From NCBI RefSeq assembly GCF_000429045.1, contig NZ_KE386841.1, positions 101,666 to 165,665 on the forward strand: 64,000 nucleotides of DNA. The letters are read 5' to 3'. Positions 8,077 to 15,663 of this stretch are shown piece by piece; the first letter of the stretch is position 1; each line of letters opens with the position of its first letter. Made by a program: the position numbers and the translations under genes. This DNA comes from Salinarimonas rosea DSM 21201. GTDB taxonomy: Bacteria > Pseudomonadota > Alphaproteobacteria > Rhizobiales > Beijerinckiaceae. The notes under the pieces were generated by a model. It was not told where the DNA came from. It saw only the letters and a program-made list of their open reading frames with translations, and searched no databases.

Positions 8077-8131
8077 GAATACCCGCTTCATGTCGAAAGT
8101 GCCTTGATCGCTATCAAGTAAGCAGTTTCCC
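8077..8131 (-). promoter_or_regulatory. Low-oxygen promoter with FixK/FNR box and adjacent FixJ-like site
   Basis: On the minus strand, a perfect FixK/FNR box TTGAT-CGCT-ATCAA occupies 8104-8117. Directly upstream of it (8118-8131, read on the plus strand) is GTAAGCAGTTTCCC, which matches the FixJ recognition core GTAMGTAG at 7 of 8 positions. A -10-like GTATTC lies at 8082-8077. With a start near 8070 the FNR box would be centred near -40.5 and the FixJ site near -54. Both are the usual activating positions for these proteins. It drives the lone receiver gene, and possibly fixK by read-through. Confidence 0.7.
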
Positions 8132-8386
8132 GTCGCGACGGCGGGGCGGATGCGGGGTAGGGCGCGACTATGCGCGCGGGTGCGGCCCGTGCTCAACCGC
8201 GCACAAGCACGTACGCCCGCGTATTCCCTAGAGGAAGTCGCGGGACGGTCACGCTGCCGATCGAAAGGGTGCCCCGTCGCGCGTCCCGCGCGTCGACACG
8301 CCGTCGAGACGGTTCGTCACGGACGGGGATGCCCGCCGGGGAGGCGTAGCCCTACCGGGGTGCCGCACCGGGCGGGGAGAGCGCCC
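8132..8386. other. Gap between fixJ and the receiver promoter, no gene seen
   Basis: No credible open frame or RNA gene is seen in the 255 bases between the receiver-gene promoter and the fixJ stop. The stretch is rich in short CG-rich imperfect inverted repeats near 8330-8380. These could end fixJ transcription, but none is a convincing intrinsic terminator. Confidence 0.5.
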
Positions 8387-9004
8387 TCAGCCCCCCGCGC
8401 TCTCGGTGAAGACGATGCGCACGAGATCCGCCGTGTTGCGGGCGCCGAGCTTCTCCATGATGCGGGCGCGGTGGACCTCGATCGTGCGGGGGCTGATGCC
8501 GAGCTCGCGGCCCGCCTCCTTGTTGGAGGCGCCGTGGGCGATCTGCTCGAGGACGTCGCGCTCGCGCGGGGTGAGCAACTCGGCGCCGTTGAAGCGGATG
8601 CCGAGCTTGGAGCTCGCCTGCGCCGCCTTGCGGCGCTTGGCGACGGCCTCGCGCACGCGGGAGATCACCTCGTCGGCGTCGAAGGGCTTCTCCAGGAAGT
8701 CGTGCGCGCCGGCCTTGATGGCGGTGACAGCCATGGGGATGTCGCCCTGGCCGGAGATGATGAAGATCGGCGCGGGATAGGAATGGCCGCCCAGCGCTTC
8801 CAGCACCTCGAGCCCGGAGCGGCCCGGCATGTGGACGTCGAGCAGGAGGCAGTCGAGGCGTCCGCGCTTGGCGTCGGCGAGGAAGGTGTCCCCGTCGGAA
8901 TAGGCGCGCACGCGCCAGCCCTCGAGATCGAAGATCGTCACCAGCGAATCACGCACCGCGGGGTCGTCGTCCACCACGGCGATCTCGAGTGTCTCGTCGC
9001 TCAT
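8387..9004 (-). CDS. fixJ: Two-component response regulator FixJ
   Basis: 205 residues, the usual FixJ length. The N-terminal receiver has the acidic triad VVDDDP and phospho-acceptor D56 (LLLDVHMPG). The conserved Ser is in IFIISGQG and the Lys is in FLEKPFDADE. The C-terminal LuxR/FixJ helix-turn-helix domain (LLTPRERDVLEQIAHG...TIEVHRARIMEKLG) is at about 140-200. When phosphorylated by FixL at low oxygen, FixJ activates fixK-type promoters. The start MSDETLE at 9004 leaves a 15-base gap to the fixL stop, so the two genes form an operon. ATG at 9016 is a possible alternative start. Confidence 0.95.
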   Translation of the reverse strand: MSDETLEIAVVDDDPAVRDSLVTIFDLEGWRVRAYSDGDTFLADAKRGRLDCLLLDVHMPGRSGLEVLEALGGHSYPAPIFIISGQGDIPMAVTAIKAGAHDFLEKPFDADEVISRVREAVAKRRKAAQASSKLGIRFNGAELLTPRERDVLEQIAHGASNKEAGRELGISPRTIEVHRARIMEKLGARNTADLVRIVFTESAGG

Positions 9005-9019
9005 CGTCTGCCCCACTCC

Positions 9020-10276
9020 TCAGTCGGCCCTGGTCTCGCCGGGCTCGTCGTCTTCGGTGCGTTCCTCGTCCTGCGGCCGGAGCGGCAGCCGCACCACGAA
9101 CCGCGCGCCGCGCCCCTCCCCGCCGGGATCGACCGACAGGTCTCCCCCGTGATTCTGTGCGATCGTGCGGGAGATCGCGAGCCCGAGGCCCATGCCGCTG
9201 CGCTTGCCGGTCTTGAACGCCTGGAACAGGTCGGTGAGGACCTCCCGGGGAATGCCGGGGCCGCTGTCCTCGATGGCGACGAGCGCGTGCCGATCGTCCT
9301 GGCTCGTCGAGACCACGATGCGCCCGCCGCGCCGGCCCTTCACCGCCTCGTAGGCGTTGCGCACGAGGTTGACGACCACCTGCTGGATCTGCACCGGGTC
9401 GATCCGCAGGGTCGGCAGGCCGGCCTGGTAGTCCCGCACGATCGTGACGTTGCGGTCCTGGCCGATGATCGTGAGATCGACGGCGTCGTCCACGATCGTG
9501 TTGAGCTCGACCTCCTTGCGCTCGGGCGCGCGCTTCTCGACGAGCGAGCGGATGCGCTGGATGATCGAGCCCGCGCGATGCGCCTCGCGCCGCGCCTTCT
9601 CGAGGATCGCGTCGGCGCGGGCGTCGGCCTCCGCCGTGTGGCCCATCTCCTTGGCGCGGGCGAACTCGCGGCCCACGGCCTGGAGGTAGAGCATGATCGC
9701 GGTGAGCGGCTGGTTGAGCTCGTGGGCGAGCGCCGAGCCCATCTCGTCGAGCGCCGAGACGCGGGCGAGGCGGATCAGGTCCGCCTGCAGCTCGTTGAGC
9801 CGCCGCTCGGCGTCCTTGCGCGAGGTCAGGTCGCGCAAGATGCCGACGAACTGGCGCCCGTCCGGCGTCGGCGCCTCGCCCACCGAGAGGTCGATCGGGA
9901 ACAGCGTGCCGTCGCGGTGGCGGGCGCGCACCTCGCGCCCGATACCGATGATCCGGCGGTGGCCGGTGCGCATGTAGCCCTCGACGTAGGCGTCGTGGTC
10001 GGCCGCGTGCTCGGGCGGCATCAGCATCGCCACGTTGCGGCCGACGACCTCCTCGGCCGCGAAGCCGAACATGCGCTCGCAGGCGCGGTTGAAGATCATG
10101 ATCCGGGCCTGCTCGTCGATGACGATGATGCCGTCGACGGCCGTGTTCAGGATGCTCGCCCAGCGCGCGTCGGAAACCGAACCCAAGCCGGGATGCCCGC
10201 CCGGATCGACGTCTGCGCGTATTGCCGGTTGCTCCCCAGCCTGGCCGTCACCGCCACCGGTCGTGCTCTGGTGCAT
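9020..10276 (-). CDS. fixL: Oxygen-sensing histidine kinase FixL (heme-PAS, soluble)
   Basis: 418 residues with no membrane segment. A PAS domain at about 36-155 carries the heme-binding FixL signature. The proximal His is H94 in ADHDAYVEGY, and IIGIGREV contains R114, equivalent to the ligand-sensing Arg 220 of Bradyrhizobium FixL. The kinase core follows: H-box ALAHELNQP (H185), N-box NLVRNAYEAV, G1 DSGPGIP and G2 GMGLGLAISR. Oxygen bound to heme should turn the kinase off. Unlike Sinorhizobium FixL it lacks membrane helices, and it has one PAS domain instead of the two in Bradyrhizobium. A strong Shine-Dalgarno (GGGGGAGG) precedes ATG 10276. Its stop is 15 bases before fixJ. Confidence 0.95.
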   Translation of the reverse strand: MHQSTTGGGDGQAGEQPAIRADVDPGGHPGLGSVSDARWASILNTAVDGIIVIDEQARIMIFNRACERMFGFAAEEVVGRNVAMLMPPEHAADHDAYVEGYMRTGHRRIIGIGREVRARHRDGTLFPIDLSVGEAPTPDGRQFVGILRDLTSRKDAERRLNELQADLIRLARVSALDEMGSALAHELNQPLTAIMLYLQAVGREFARAKEMGHTAEADARADAILEKARREAHRAGSIIQRIRSLVEKRAPERKEVELNTIVDDAVDLTIIGQDRNVTIVRDYQAGLPTLRIDPVQIQQVVVNLVRNAYEAVKGRRGGRIVVSTSQDDRHALVAIEDSGPGIPREVLTDLFQAFKTGKRSGMGLGLAISRTIAQNHGGDLSVDPGGEGRGARFVVRLPLRPQDEERTEDDEPGETRAD

Positions 10277-10408
10277 GGCCTCCCCCGGTTGGCCCCTGCC
10301 CCGGGCCGCTCGGTGTATGCAGTAGGGTGAAGGTAACGGCTGGAACCGCCCGGATGCAAGACAAACCTCCGGAATAATGCGTACGGGCTGGGGAGAGCCC
10401 GCGGCCTG

Positions 10409-11584
10409 CTACCCGCGCAGCACCGGCACGAGCCGCTCCATGGCCGTGACGAGGTCGGTATCCTTGCGTGCGAAGCACAGCCGCAGGCCGCCCTCGCCGC
10501 TCGCACCGAAGGCGCTGCCGGGGGCGAGGCCGACATTCGCCTCGTCGATCACGCGCCGGGCGAGGGCGGCGGATTCGGTGCCGGGCAAGGCGAAGAAGGC
10601 GTAGAAGGCACCCGGCGGCGGGGCGAAGCGCACGGTGTTGAGCGGCGCGAGCGCGTCGGCCACGATCTCGCGCCCGCGCTTGGCGCGCGCGATCTGGTGG
10701 GCGACGAAGCCCTCGCCGTGGTCGAGCGCGGCGATGGCCCCGCGCTGGACGAAGACGGGCGAGCCGGAGGACGAGAACTGCACCAGGTTCTCGATCGTGC
10801 GGCCGAGCTCGGCGGGCGCCTCCAGCCAGCCGATTCGCCAGCCGGTCATGGCGTAGTTCTTCGACAGCGTCTGCACGAACAGGATCTTCTCGTCCGCGCG
10901 CATCACGTCGTGGAACGAGGCCGCGCGGGTGCCGACCGCCACGCGCTCGTCCCAGACGAATCGCTGGTAGATCTCGTCGGCGACGATCCACAGGTCGCGG
11001 GCGCGGGCGATCTCCAGGATGGCGGCGAGCTCCGCACGGGTCGCGGTCCAGCCGGTGGGGTTCGCCGGCGAGTTGACGACGAGTGCCGTCGTGCGCGGGC
11101 CGATCGCCGCCTCGAGCGCACCGAGGTCGAGCGAGAAGCCGATCTCGCTCGGCTCGAGCGCCACCTCGACCACGCTCGCACCGTTCGCGGTCAGCGCGCC
11201 GCGGAAGTTCGGCCAGGCGGGCGTCGGGACGATCACCTCGTCGCCGGCGCCCGCGACGAGCCGCATGGCGATCTCGACCGCGTGCATGCCGCCTGCCGTG
11301 ACGAAGAAGCGCTCGGGCGAGATCTCCTTGCCGAGCAGGGCCCCCTGGCGCCGCGCGATCGCCTCCCGCAGCTCCGGGATGCCGCGCTGGTGGGTGTAGA
11401 ACGTCTCGCCCGCGGCGAGCGAGCGCGTCGCCGCCTCCGCGATGAAGGGCGGCGTCGGCAGGTCGCCCTCGCCGACCCACAGCGGGATCAGGCCGGGGCG
11501 GCCGCGGCCGTAATTGACGGTGTCGACGATGCCGCTCGCGGGGGTGGCCCCGGCCTCCGGGCGGATCCAGTAGTGCTTCGTCAT
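10409..11584 (-). CDS. Class I/II PLP-dependent aminotransferase
   Basis: 391-residue fold-type I aminotransferase related to aspartate aminotransferase. The PLP lysine is K242 in TLSKNYAMTGWRIGW. NSPANPTGW and VADEIYQRFVW supply the Asn/Asp/Tyr cofactor contacts, and the C-terminal RLCFARKD provides the substrate-carboxylate Arg. The tyrosine-glycine start region SGIVDTVNYGRGRPG is typical of Hyphomicrobiales homologues annotated only as pyridoxal-phosphate-dependent aminotransferase. The amino donor is not predictable. It is divergent from the E1 alpha gene across a 330-base gap, so it may or may not belong to that cluster. Confidence 0.9.
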   Translation of the reverse strand: MTKHYWIRPEAGATPASGIVDTVNYGRGRPGLIPLWVGEGDLPTPPFIAEAATRSLAAGETFYTHQRGIPELREAIARRQGALLGKEISPERFFVTAGGMHAVEIAMRLVAGAGDEVIVPTPAWPNFRGALTANGASVVEVALEPSEIGFSLDLGALEAAIGPRTTALVVNSPANPTGWTATRAELAAILEIARARDLWIVADEIYQRFVWDERVAVGTRAASFHDVMRADEKILFVQTLSKNYAMTGWRIGWLEAPAELGRTIENLVQFSSSGSPVFVQRGAIAALDHGEGFVAHQIARAKRGREIVADALAPLNTVRFAPPPGAFYAFFALPGTESAALARRVIDEANVGLAPGSAFGASGEGGLRLCFARKDTDLVTAMERLVPVLRG

Positions 11585-11914
11585 CGGGTGTCCGTGGTTC
11601 GTCGGGATGCGGTTCGTCGGAAATGCGGACCGGCGGGATGCGCGTGGAGGCTATCCTACAGGATCGCGCGCGCGCCGGGGATGCAATTTCTCGCAGACGC
11701 CGGAGGGCCTTGCCCGCCGCGCACGAACAGCGCTACGCTCGCGAAACGTCGCCCGCAAGAGGCGATCGCGGAGCGCCCGCCTCGCCGCGGCGCGCCCGAC
11801 GCGAAACGGGAGGAACGGCATGGGCGGGGCGACGCGGGTCGCCGGGCCGCGCGGCGTCCGCCGCTCGGCTCGCGCCGAGGAATCGGTTGGGAGATCGACC
11901 GCGGGAGCGGGGGC
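11585..11914. other. 330-base divergent intergenic region with short direct repeats
   Basis: Lies between the divergent aminotransferase and E1 alpha genes and should hold both promoters. A short imperfect direct repeat is visible near 11596-11626 (GGTTCGTCGG followed by RATGCGG, twice). No convincing -35/-10 pair, operator or gene can be named. Open frames crossing it are low-complexity Arg/Ala-rich shadows. Confidence 0.4.
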
Positions 11915-12934
11915 GTGAGCCCCGCCTCGGACGAGGCGCGCCCGCCGGCGCGCAACCTCGACCGGGAGCGGCTCACCGCGCATCTGGACACGATGTGGCG
12001 CATCCGCGCCTTCGAGGAGGCGGCGCTGCGCGGGCTCTCCGAGGGGCTGGTCCGCGGAGCGATCCATCCCTCGATCGGCCAGGAGGCGGTCGCCGCCGCG
12101 GTGTGCCTCAACCTCGCGCGCAGCGATCTCATCCTCTCGACCCATCGCGGCCACGGCCACACGCTCGCCAAGGGCGCCGACGCCCGCGCCATGATGCGCG
12201 AGCTCCTCGGCCGCGCCGGCGGCACCTGCGGCGGCAAGGGCGGCTCGATGCACATCGCCGACTTCTCCGTGGGCATGCTCGGCGCGAACGGCGTGGTGGG
12301 CGCCAACATCCCCATCGCGGTCGGCGCCGCGCACGCCGTCGCACTGCGCGGCGGGCCCGAGATCGTGGCGTGCTTCTTCGGGGACGGCGCGATCAACCGC
12401 GGGCCGTTCCTCGAGGGGCTCAACTGGGCGAAGATCTTCCGCCTGCCCGTCCTGTTCGTGTGCGAGGACAATGCCTGGTCGGCGACGACGCGCACGGCGG
12501 ACCTCACGGCGGGGGAGGGGGCCGCGGCGCGCGCGCGGAGCCTCGGCATCCCCGCGCAGATCCTCGACGGCAACGACGCGATCGGGCTCGACGCCGCCGC
12601 GCGCGACGCCATCGCCGCGGTGCGGGCGGGGGAGGGGCCGCGTCTCCTGCACGTGCGCACCTATCGCATGACCGGGCATACGGCGGCGGACGCCGCCGGC
12701 TACCGCGACGCCGCCGAGGTCGAGGCCTGGCGCGCCCGCGACCCGATCGCGCGGCTCGCCGCGGCGCTCGCCGAGGCGGGCGTCGATCCCGCCCGGCTCG
12801 AGGCGTCGCGCACCGAGGCCGCGGCGGAGATGGCGGACGTGCTGGACGATGCGCGGGCGGCCCCCTGGCCCGACCTCGCCGCCGCCTTCGCCGACGTGCA
12901 GGACGTCGGCGACCCCGCCGAGCGCGCGTACTGA
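11915..12934 (+). CDS. ThDP-dependent dehydrogenase E1 component, alpha subunit
   Basis: 339-residue E1 alpha of the pyruvate/acetoin/branched-chain 2-oxoacid dehydrogenase family. The ThDP motif is intact: GDGAINRG followed about 26 residues later by CEDNAWS. HPSIGQEAVAAAV and STHRGHGHTLAKG are family landmarks, with the active-site His in the latter. GGKGGSMHIAD resembles acetoin dehydrogenase AcoA. I chose GTG 11915, preceded by GGGAGCGGGGGC, because no closer ATG precedes the conserved N-terminus. It forms a pair with the E1 beta gene 19 bases downstream. No E2 or E3 gene is present nearby, which is unusual for a complete dehydrogenase complex. Substrate unknown. Confidence 0.88.
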   Translation: MSPASDEARPPARNLDRERLTAHLDTMWRIRAFEEAALRGLSEGLVRGAIHPSIGQEAVAAAVCLNLARSDLILSTHRGHGHTLAKGADARAMMRELLGRAGGTCGGKGGSMHIADFSVGMLGANGVVGANIPIAVGAAHAVALRGGPEIVACFFGDGAINRGPFLEGLNWAKIFRLPVLFVCEDNAWSATTRTADLTAGEGAAARARSLGIPAQILDGNDAIGLDAAARDAIAAVRAGEGPRLLHVRTYRMTGHTAADAAGYRDAAEVEAWRARDPIARLAAALAEAGVDPARLEASRTEAAAEMADVLDDARAAPWPDLAAAFADVQDVGDPAERAY

Positions 12935-12953
12935 GATGGAGGCGGGCGGAGAG

Positions 12954-13946
12954 ATGGCGACGACGACCTACCTCGCGGCCTCGACCCGCGCGCTCGCCGA
13001 GGAGATGGAACGCGATCCGTCCGTCTGGGCGCTCGGCGAGGACCTCGGCCGGGGCGGCGTGTTCGGGCAGTACAAAGGCCTGCAGGCGCGCTTCGGCGCC
13101 GCCCGCATCGCCGACACGCCGATCTCGGAGGCCTGCATCATGGGCGCCGCCGTCGGCGCGGCGATGGCGGGCACGCGGCCCGTGGTCGAGATGCGCTTCT
13201 CGGACTTCGCCCTGTGCGCCACCGACGAGCTGGTCAACCAGGCGGCGAAGGCGCGCTTCATGTTCGGCGGGCAGGCGACGGTGCCCCTCGTGGCACGCCA
13301 GCCGATCGGCATGTGGCGCTCCTCCGCCGCGCAGCATTCGCAGTCGCTCGAGGCCTGGTACGCCCACGTGCCCGGCCTCGTCGTCGTGGCGCCCGCGACG
13401 CCCGCGGACAATCTCGGGCTCCTCAAGAGCGCGATCCGCGCCGACGACCCGGTCGTCTACCTCGAGCACAAGGACCTGTGGGCGGCGGAGGGGGATGTGC
13501 CGGACGGCGAGCACCTGGTGCCGCTCGGCGTCGCCGACGTCGCGCGCGCGGGGCGCGACGTGACGATCGTGACGTGGTCCGCCATGCGCCGCACCAGCCT
13601 CGCCGCGACCGAGACGCTGGCGGGGGAGGGCGTCGAGGCGGAGGTGATCGACCTGCGCACGCTCTGGCCCTGGGACCGCGACGCGGTCCTCGCCTCCGTG
13701 GAGCGGACCGGGCGCCTCCTCGTCGTGCACGAGGCGGTCACGGTCGCCGGCTTCGGCGCGGAGATCGCCGCCTTCGTCGCCGAGCACCTGCATCATCGCC
13801 TGCGAGCGCCGGTCCGCCGCCTCGGCGCGCCGCGCATCCCCATCGCCTACGCGCCGCCGCTCGAGAATGCGGCGCGCGTGACGCCGGACGCGATCGCCGC
13901 GGCGGCCCGAGCCATGCTCGCGCCCGCCGCGGCGCGCGCGTCGTGA
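12954..13946 (+). CDS. ThDP-dependent dehydrogenase E1 component, beta subunit
   Basis: 330-residue E1 beta partner (AcoB/PdhB type). It begins GEDLGRGGVFGQYKG and continues with the conserved RIADTPISE (cofactor Glu region). RFSDFALCATDELVNQAAK and the C-terminal transketolase domain with VIDLRTLWPWD follow. Start ATG 12954 has a strong GGAGGCGGGCGGAGAG leader; ATG 12936 is an in-frame alternative. It is followed 26 bases later by the TRAP binding-protein gene, so enzyme and transporter are probably in one transcript. Confidence 0.88.
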   Translation: MATTTYLAASTRALAEEMERDPSVWALGEDLGRGGVFGQYKGLQARFGAARIADTPISEACIMGAAVGAAMAGTRPVVEMRFSDFALCATDELVNQAAKARFMFGGQATVPLVARQPIGMWRSSAAQHSQSLEAWYAHVPGLVVVAPATPADNLGLLKSAIRADDPVVYLEHKDLWAAEGDVPDGEHLVPLGVADVARAGRDVTIVTWSAMRRTSLAATETLAGEGVEAEVIDLRTLWPWDRDAVLASVERTGRLLVVHEAVTVAGFGAEIAAFVAEHLHHRLRAPVRRLGAPRIPIAYAPPLENAARVTPDAIAAAARAMLAPAAARAS

Positions 13947-13972
13947 GGAAACGACAACAGGGAGGAACGACA

Positions 13973-15001
13973 ATGCGCATCTGGAAGCCGCTCGCCGTGC
14001 TCGCCGCGGCCGCCGCCCTCGTCCTGCCGCTCGCCGGCGGGTCGATGGCGCAGGACTACAAGGACGAGTACCGCGTCTCCACCGTGGTGCCGCCGCCCTT
14101 CCCCTGGGGCATCGCGGCGCAGCGCTGGGCCGACCTCGTCGCCGAGCGCACCGACGGGCGGATCGTCATGAAGCTCTACCCCGGCGCGCAGCTCGTCCAG
14201 GGCGAGCAGACCCGCGAGTTCACGGCCATGCGCCGGGGCATCATCGACATGGCGGTGGGCTCGACCATCAACTGGTCGCCGCAGATCCCCGAGATGAACG
14301 TCTTCGCGCTGCCCTTCCTGATGCCGGACTACGCCGCGCTCGACGCGCTCACCCAGGGCCCCGTCGGCGAGCGCATCTTCGAGCTGATCGAGGAGAACGG
14401 CGTCGTGCCACTCGCCTGGGCCGAGAACGGCTTTCGCGAGGTGACGAACTCCCAGCGCCCGATCCGCACGCCCGCCGACATGCAGGGCCTGAAGATGCGC
14501 GTGGTCGGCTCGCCGATCTTCAACGACATCTTCACGGCGCTCGGCGCCAACCCGACGCAGATGTCCTGGGCCGACGCCCAGCCGGCGCTGACCACCGGTG
14601 CGGTCGACGGGCAGGAGAACCCGCTGACCATCTACACCGTGCTGAAGATGCACGAGCTCGGGCAGACGAACGTGACGCTCTGGCGCTACGTGGCCGATCC
14701 GCTGATCTTCGCCGTCAACCAGGAGGTCTGGAACAGCTTCACGCCCGAGGACCAGGAGATCGTCCGGCAGGCCGCGCTCGATGCGGGCGCGCACGGCATC
14801 GAGGTGGCGCGCAAGGGCCTCACCGAGGGCGACCAGAGCCTGGTCGAGGAGATCGAGGGCTACGGCGTCACCGTGGTGCGCCTCGGCGACGAGGAGCGCC
14901 AGGCCTTCGTCGACGCGACGCGGCCGGTCTACGAGCAGTGGAAGGAGCAGATCGGCGCCGACCTCGTGCGGACGGCCGAGGAATCGATCGCCAACCGGTG
15001 A
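13973..15001 (+). CDS. dctP: TRAP transporter solute-binding protein, DctP family
   Basis: 342-residue periplasmic binding protein of a TRAP transporter. The Sec signal peptide is at about residues 1-25 (LAVLAAAAALVLPLAGGSMAQ). The core has the TRAP-typical MRVVGSPIFNDIFTALGANP, with the conserved Arg that binds the substrate carboxylate, and MSWADAQPALTTGAVDGQENP. It delivers an organic acid, probably a carboxylate or keto acid, to the QM permease encoded next. A GGGAGGAACGACA ribosome-binding site precedes ATG 13973. A strong hairpin follows the gene at 15015-15056, which may raise the ratio of binding protein to permease. Confidence 0.92.
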   Translation: MRIWKPLAVLAAAAALVLPLAGGSMAQDYKDEYRVSTVVPPPFPWGIAAQRWADLVAERTDGRIVMKLYPGAQLVQGEQTREFTAMRRGIIDMAVGSTINWSPQIPEMNVFALPFLMPDYAALDALTQGPVGERIFELIEENGVVPLAWAENGFREVTNSQRPIRTPADMQGLKMRVVGSPIFNDIFTALGANPTQMSWADAQPALTTGAVDGQENPLTIYTVLKMHELGQTNVTLWRYVADPLIFAVNQEVWNSFTPEDQEIVRQAALDAGAHGIEVARKGLTEGDQSLVEEIEGYGVTVVRLGDEERQAFVDATRPVYEQWKEQIGADLVRTAEESIANR

Positions 15002-15014
15002 TCCCGAGCCGGCG

Positions 15015-15056
15015 CGGCGGCCCCGTCCTTCCCCTAAAGGACGGACGGGGCCGCCG
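15015..15056 (+). terminator. Intra-operon hairpin between dctP and dctQ (attenuator)
   Basis: Perfect 14-bp inverted repeat (arms 15015-15028 and 15043-15056, core GGCGGCCCCGTCC) around a 14-base loop, 13 bases after the dctP stop. It lies inside the operon with no T-run, so it is likely a partial terminator or an mRNA-stabilising 3' structure that favours dctP expression. Confidence 0.65.
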
Positions 15057-15078
15057 TGCAGGGAGGGAGAAACGAGCC

Positions 15079-15120
15079 ATGACGAGCGGACGATGACGAG
15101 CGGACGATGACGAGCCGAGC
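15079..15120 (+). repeat. Three 14-bp tandem repeats forming a chain of mini-ORFs before dctQ
   Basis: Units at 15079-15092, 15093-15106 and 15107-15120 (ATGACGAGCGGACG twice, then ATGACGAGCCGAGC). Each unit starts with ATG and encodes MTSGR, MTSGR and MTSRA. The TGA of each overlaps the ATG of the next by the sequence ATGA, and the last TGA overlaps the dctQ ATG at 15121. The only good Shine-Dalgarno (GGGAGGGAG, 15061-15069) is in front of the first unit, over 50 bases from the dctQ start. Confidence 0.8.
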
Positions 15121-15663
15121 ATGAGCACCGACGACGACCCCCTCGTCGACGCCCGCGACACGACCCGGACCGAGCCGCCCGAGAGCCGCGCGCCGCACGC
15201 GCGCGTTCCGGTGAGGATCGAGGAGGCGCTGGGTGCACTCGCCATGGCGCTCATCGTCGCCATCTCGTTCGGCAACGTGGTCGTGCGCTACCTGACGAAC
15301 GTCTCCTTCGCCTTCACGGAGGAGTTCTCGGTCTTCCTCCTCGTGTTCATGACCTTCGTCGGCGCCTCCGCCGCCTTCGCCACGAACGAGCACATCCGCA
15401 TCACCTTCTTCCTCGACCTGATGCGGCCGCGCGCGCGCCTCCTCGCCGAGGCGGTGACGCTCTTCGCCACGACGGCGATGTTCGCGCTCGTCGTCTATTA
15501 CGGCGCGCAGGTGACCTATGACGAGTGGTACTGGGAGGAGACCTCGCCGGGTCTCGGCTACCCGGCCTGGATCTATACGATCTGGCTCCCGCTCCTCTCG
15601 CTCGCCATCCTCGGCCGCGTCGTCGGCCGGGCGATCGCGGTCTTCCGCGGGCGGGTGCGCTGA
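15121..15663 (+). CDS. dctQ: TRAP transporter small permease, DctQ type
   Basis: 180-residue membrane protein with four predicted helices (about residues 35-55, 70-90, 108-130 and 148-170). The first ends in the family pattern FGNVVVRYL, and EEFSVFLLVF begins the second. The DctQ partner joins DctM to form the sodium-driven permease. Start ATG 15121 overlaps the stop of the last mini-ORF, so its translation probably depends on re-initiation. Its stop overlaps the dctM start by one base. The N-terminus is a longer polar, disordered stretch than usual. Confidence 0.9.
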   Translation: MSTDDDPLVDARDTTRTEPPESRAPHARVPVRIEEALGALAMALIVAISFGNVVVRYLTNVSFAFTEEFSVFLLVFMTFVGASAAFATNEHIRITFFLDLMRPRARLLAEAVTLFATTAMFALVVYYGAQVTYDEWYWEETSPGLGYPAWIYTIWLPLLSLAILGRVVGRAIAVFRGRVR

